This document shows, piece by piece, positions 59,851-64,000 of a stretch of DNA of 64,000 nucleotides. Numbering within the stretch: position 1 is the stretch's first letter; every line of letters begins with the position of its first letter. Under the pieces are notes generated by a model, which was not told the DNA's origin, did no database searches, and was given only the letters and a program-made list of their open reading frames with translations. Both the position numbers and the translations under genes were made by a program. The stretch is from Pholiota molesta. Taxonomy: Eukaryota; Basidiomycota; Agaricomycetes; Agaricales; Strophariaceae. The stretch lies in assembly GCA_014925825.1 (NCBI GenBank), contig JACGCK010000053.1:124001-188000 (forward strand). Direction: 5' to 3'.

Positions 59851-60461
59851 GGTAACTAGATCATGATATCATTTAGGATTCGGAATCTATTAGCCACACT
59901 ACTAGTGTTAATCATGATACATGGACGAAATCTTTCCTATAGCGGTGGTTATTACGGGTGGACACCACACATGCATATATCTGGTACGTAGGTGCCATAT
60001 TTAGCTACCGTTGAGCTAAGTAGCGGATTGTAATTGTACTACTTTCAAATTATCGAACATAAAGTTCTCGTGGTTTTCTTGTATCGAGCTGCGCAGCCCT
60101 ACATTGCAAGACATTCTGGAGTGCCTACGTACTTAATATGAAATGAATTAATTGTATTCAACTTTGGAAACATCAGCACTGGTACTTATAGGGTATAGCT
60201 GCGGCAAAAGTTGCACTGGCAGTGCCGACGTTTATTGCTTTCCAACAAATTTATGTCATAACCACAATAGGTGACTAATAGTACTAGTCAAGATAATACT
60301 TGAACAAGAAAAGACCCAAACAAAAATTCATGACGAGTTATCATGTGTATTGCGAAGGTCGGTCACTAACTAGAGCCTGTAGAGGACACCCGGAGCCCTG
60401 AGCGCCGAGTCGGCAATGTGATGGCCGGCATAACCGGTGCGCGCCTCATAGACGGCCTACA
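59851..60461. other. Intergenic
   Basis: 3' region of the channel gene and upstream region of the reductase gene. Nothing else recognised. Confidence 0.5.
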
Positions 60462-60467
60462 TATAAA
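60462..60467 (+). promoter_or_regulatory. Probable TATA box of the reductase gene
   Basis: TATAAA in CTACATATAAAGTTG, about 150 nt before the ATG at 60614. Confidence 0.4.
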
Positions 60468-60613
60468 GTTGAATGTTTTGAGCGTTGACGGAGGGTAATA
60501 ATAACCTTTCCCTACCCCCCATCCCGTCTGTTTCGCTGTCCGAATATCGCTTCATAGCTACTATCAAAACTGTCACGGTTTTCCAACGGTTTTCCGTACC
60601 TGGTGTTCAGAAC

Positions 60614-62268
60614 ATGCCGCGTCCGGCCCACTTCAAGCGTATCGTGCTCAACTCGCGGCCTGATGGCGACATCGAACCAGACACCTTTCGGACTGAGGTT
60701 GTCCCTTTCGCTGGCCTCGAACCAGGAAAGGGACAAGTGCTAGTACAATGCACATGGCTTAGCTTGGATCCCGCGATGAGAGGTTATATTCGTGATGTGA
60801 GGAGTTATTTGCCGCCCGTGCAGATTGGGGAGGTATGTAGTCAGCGTTCGGCCTCATCTTAACTACCACCCCGGGGAAACTGAATTCATATCATACATTC
60901 AATAAGGTTATGCGCGCGCTAGGTTTGGGAGTGGTCATTGAAACGGGTGTGGGCAGCAAGTTCAAAGTTGGAGACGCTGTTAGTGGTCCTTGGGGTGCGC
61001 CTTTGCCCTTGTCATGGAATTCACCACACTTATCCCTTCTTCCATTAACCTAGGAATGACTGAGTATGCTGTGATATCTGACAAGGCGTTGGATAAGCTA
61101 GAGTGCGGTCCAACGATCTATATCAAGTAAGGGGAGACTGACGACGCGTTGGCAGAATTCTACCTGGTGTTCAGCCCCTTGACTACCTAAGCATCCTGGG
61201 CAGCTCTGGTATGTCTTGATCATGTTTGAAGGGCATCATTACGAAGCTCAGGTGCCATGTTCTGCCTTTAGGTTTGACCGCATATTTTGTACCACTACCC
61301 CTTTCGTCAGACTTCGTTTTATGATTGACCTGGTATTCTGTTTTTGCAGGGCCTCAAAAAGATCGGCGAGCTCAAACCCGGTGAAAAGTTGGTCATTTCT
61401 GGCGCTGCTGGATCTGTAGGTTCCGTCGCATGCCAGTTGGGGAAAGCAGCTGGAGCCAAGGTCTACGCTATTGCAGGCAGTGACGATAAATGCCAATGGC
61501 TGGAAAAGGAGTTGGGCGTTGATCGTGCTTTCAATTACAAAAGCCCAAATTTCTTCAATGACTTCAAGAAGCATGTTGGATACCTCGATGTGTACTTCGA
61601 TAATGTCGGTGGTATGTTGAATAGCCCAGTATCAATGCACATAACTTACTGTGAAACACATAATAGGCGACATGTTGGATTACATGCTAACGCGACTAAA
61701 TAAGGATGCCAGGATCATTCTCTGTGGTACGCTATCATTGCCCCGGTTCAAATTTCCGTGTAATGAATCATTATTGTCTATGTTTGATAGGTGCTATATC
61801 TGCCTATAGTGCGTGACCCCTTGCTTTACACCCCACTATGCTCATCTCTGTCCTTATTTATAGATGCGGCGAAGCCAAAGGGTCTGCAGAGCTACCTCAA
61901 TCTGATTTCTCAACGCGCAAAGATACAAGGCTTTATTGTGTATGTGACCTTGTCCTAATTCTCGACATTTCTACCAATCGATGCATGTTCTCGTAGGTTT
62001 GACTATGCTTCTGAATACCCCGTGGCTATCAATGAGCTCTCGAGAGGGCTCAGCAATGGGACTATCAAAAGGAAGTTCCATATTGTTGAAGGAGGAATTG
62101 AACAGGCGCCAATAGCTCTCCCTATGCTCTTCAGCGGTGGGAACACTGGAAAACTGTGCGTTTGTTTCTGCTTGCTCCTCTCGTTTTTCATTGTGCTCAA
62201 GTCCACACCAATTTTGTAGGGTGGTCAAAGTCTCGGAAGAGCCGAAGACCAAGGCCAAGCTATGGTAG
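60614..62268 (+). CDS. Medium-chain NADP-dependent 2-alkenal/enone reductase (LTB4DH type)
   Basis: Zinc-free quinone-oxidoreductase-like MDR enzyme. ATG 60614 begins MPRPAHFKRIVLNSRPDGDI. Exon 1 (60614-60832) has QCTWLSLDPAMRGYIRD; exon 2 (60907-60994) has LGVVIETGVGSKFKVGDAVS. Further exons carry GMTEYAVISDKAL, PLDYLSILGSSG, LTAYF and the Rossmann motif VISGAAGSVGSVACQLGKAA. YFDNVGGDMLDYML, ILCGAISAYN and VEGGIEQAPIALPMLFSGGN follow, then the end VVKVSEEPKTKAKLW and stop at 62266-62268. About 345 residues, the family norm. Reduces double bonds of alpha,beta-unsaturated carbonyls, probably in detoxification of lipid-derived aldehydes or secondary metabolites. Ten or more short introns; all phases work. 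Confidence 0.9.
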
Positions 62269-63364
62269 GCGCAGTCATTTCCTACACGATATGTCTTTAG
62301 TAACAAGGAAGTAGATTGTGATCAAACTTTTCAGCTAACACTCAAGATTTTGATTTGCCTCCTGGTATACCAACAGATGAATTGATGGACTCTCGACGCT
62401 TAGCTCGGCCACAAAACATATGTATACATGCGTAAGTAAAACTAAATAAACGGACAGCGCTTCTCCATGTTAAGCATCTACATTATTGGTACCATGCCAG
62501 TATGTTTAATTGATTGTCGACGATTTCAGTCGCACCCCACATGCAATCCCTTGAGATTTCACGGCTGCTTGAAGACCTCTATATTTAGAATGGATTTCCA
62601 GGAATTCAGCACTCATGTAGGTCAGGTTTCGCACAAAGTCTCCTGGTATGCCTCCTTCATGCAGTGACGGTCAGAATTTAGATATATGTTGCATCTCTAG
62701 CTATCTGTCCACTGCCCTCTCTCAAGTCCTGTTCAATTGATTCTCAGAGGGAATGTAGTTAGTAGTTTAGTGTCATTCTAATGTAGTTGTCAATGAGAGA
62801 ACAGAGGGCTTTCAGAACATATTTCACGTAGCACATAAACGGATTGTTATTTGCCTTATTCGGAAAAGGTGGATTGCTATTGATCCGACGCTTTAGAAAC
62901 CTGACGAATCTAATTTGGCGTGCAAAATCTGATAAAATGCTTGCAGATGCTTGCGCGCCATGCGCAGACAGTAGTGTCAGTCGAAACGTTGAAATGTTAT
63001 ACTACCTCTCTGTGATAAGTATTTCGACACATACAACATACGCATTCCCGCACTATAGTAACATGTGCAAGTACTTAGCATGGTACTTGTCCCTGGACTG
63101 ATCAACAGCAAATTATTGGAGAATAATTAGTGTGGTTATCTGCGGTCATCCTTCCTCAAAAAATTTCCACCGCCAGTGGCCACCAACGTCTACCAACGTT
63201 CTATGTAAGGTCCGCGGAGGTAATTGAATATGATCGCGAACTGGTCAAAAATAGGAGAACACGTGGAAATGATGCTGGACACATGTGATTAAAGACCAAG
63301 GTGAATCGAAATTGACCCATACCGTTGACGTTTCGACGGCCCTCCGAAACAATTCACTTCCTCG
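62269..63364. other. Intergenic, 1.1 kb
   Basis: Promoter side of the next gene. No gene seen. Confidence 0.5.
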
Positions 63365-64000
63365 ATGGCGAATACCGCTCGCAGCACCTCTTCACAGCCC
63401 CAATCTCAGTCGCAATCGCAACATGCCTTGGGCTCGAAGTCCATTTCACATTCGCATCACACTACCGCAGGCTCGGGGACAACGACGACGCGAAAGACAA
63501 TAAGACATGTTCCTTGGACAGAGCACACTTTGAGGCAGCTGAAGCTGGTCCTCCCCGGTGCTGCTATCACCTACTATCTCGGAACGTTGAATAACTTCTA
63601 CAGTATCTTGCACGGCACTGGAGGCTCATGGGCACGGTTAGTCTCACGTCATTGATATATTTCAATGATCATACAGCTTAAATCATCTCCCCATCTTTTC
63701 CTGCTTTCTATTGGTGTGCTTCCATTTGAATTCTGAATTGAAGCCTTGCTGGCCTGGGTGCTTCTGGACTCGGATTCATCACCGTCACCCTATTTCTCTA
63801 CGTCCTGCTCATGCCATGGATAACGGGAGAGGAGCCAAACGTACGTCGTTATTCACCTCGACAATGATCAGACATGAAATTCAATTCCACAGTATCAAAC
63901 ATGGAGGGAATCTGGAATTTTGTCCTCCGTTATCCCTGTGAGCGACCCGTTTTCGATATTTAGCGCGATGACATCACTAAGTCAATAATCGCGTTTTAGG
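63365..64000 (+). CDS. Unrecognised membrane protein, 5' part, cut by the window end
   Basis: ATG 63365 begins a Ser/Gln/His-rich stretch (QPQSQSQSQHALGSKSI) followed by HVPWTEHTLRQLKLVLPGAA, a membrane segment, GGSWARLAG, and a second membrane segment, FITVTLFLYVLLMPWITG. Exons 63365-63636, 63744-63840 and 63893-63937 have matching phases. A fourth exon probably starts at 64000 after the acceptor GTTTTAG. The topology (soluble N-terminus, at least two membrane spans) fits an ER or Golgi protein, but I do not recognise the family. Confidence 0.7.

Noticed and set aside
1..64000. tRNA, rRNA or CRISPR features
   Set aside because: No cloverleaf with intact A/B boxes, no rRNA sequence and no regularly spaced repeats were recognised by eye. 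A tRNAscan run would be needed to be certain about tRNAs.

Overview
The window looks like a nuclear contig from a mushroom-forming basidiomycete (Agaricomycete type). Most genes are cut by many short introns (about 45-65 nt, GT...AG with pyrimidine-rich acceptors). Intergenic spaces are short, and several families are typical of these fungi: an NPC-type aquaglyceroporin, a BioD-BioA fusion, and a lineage-specific protein next to an array of AIG1-like GTPases. No virus, integrated phage, CRISPR array, rRNA or tRNA gene was recognised.

Layout. 0-6 kb: 3' end of a Kre9-like GPI-anchored wall protein, a decayed sugar-transporter copy, and its intact 13-exon paralogue. 6.8-9.4 kb (minus): intracellular GH13 alpha-amylase with 20 predicted exons, one of only 4 nt. 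10.6-15.8 kb: ILV5 and VPS34, both clean. 15.8-22.7 kb (minus): BioD-BioA, a Nudix CoA diphosphatase, two unrecognised small genes and an LSB-type SH3 protein. 22.8-25.9 kb: mitochondrial RNase II-type exonuclease (DSS1 type). 27-33.6 kb: a lineage-specific gene and three tandem GTPase copies, the middle one dead. 34.7-36.7 kb: RMI1. 37.3-41.3 kb (minus): coiled-coil protein with an APG-rich tandem repeat. 41.8-46.2 kb: trimethyllysine dioxygenase and homoaconitase, tail to tail. 48-51.3 kb: F-box protein and RNase H2 catalytic subunit. 51.6-55 kb: SNU66/SART1 and a complex I 9.5 kDa subunit, head to head. 58.4-62.3 kb: aquaglyceroporin and a medium-chain reductase. 63.4 kb to the end: an unrecognised membrane protein running off the window.

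Most genes are housekeeping: branched-chain amino acid, lysine, biotin and carnitine synthesis, autophagy/endosome PI3P, RNA turnover and splicing, and genome stability. They share no pathway; the cluster is a patchwork with closely packed neighbours and several shared promoters or terminators. The accessory part is the 27-33.6 kb block, where a GTPase gene has copied itself into the 3' end of its neighbour.

A caution runs through the annotation. At least 25 places in otherwise well-conserved genes need one extra base to keep the reading frame. They are absent from the genes at 3-16 kb and 58-64 kb and dense in BioA, DSS1, RMI1, homoaconitase and the F-box gene. This looks more like uncorrected single-base deletions in the assembly than like dead genes, so coordinates of those genes are spans, not exact exon models.
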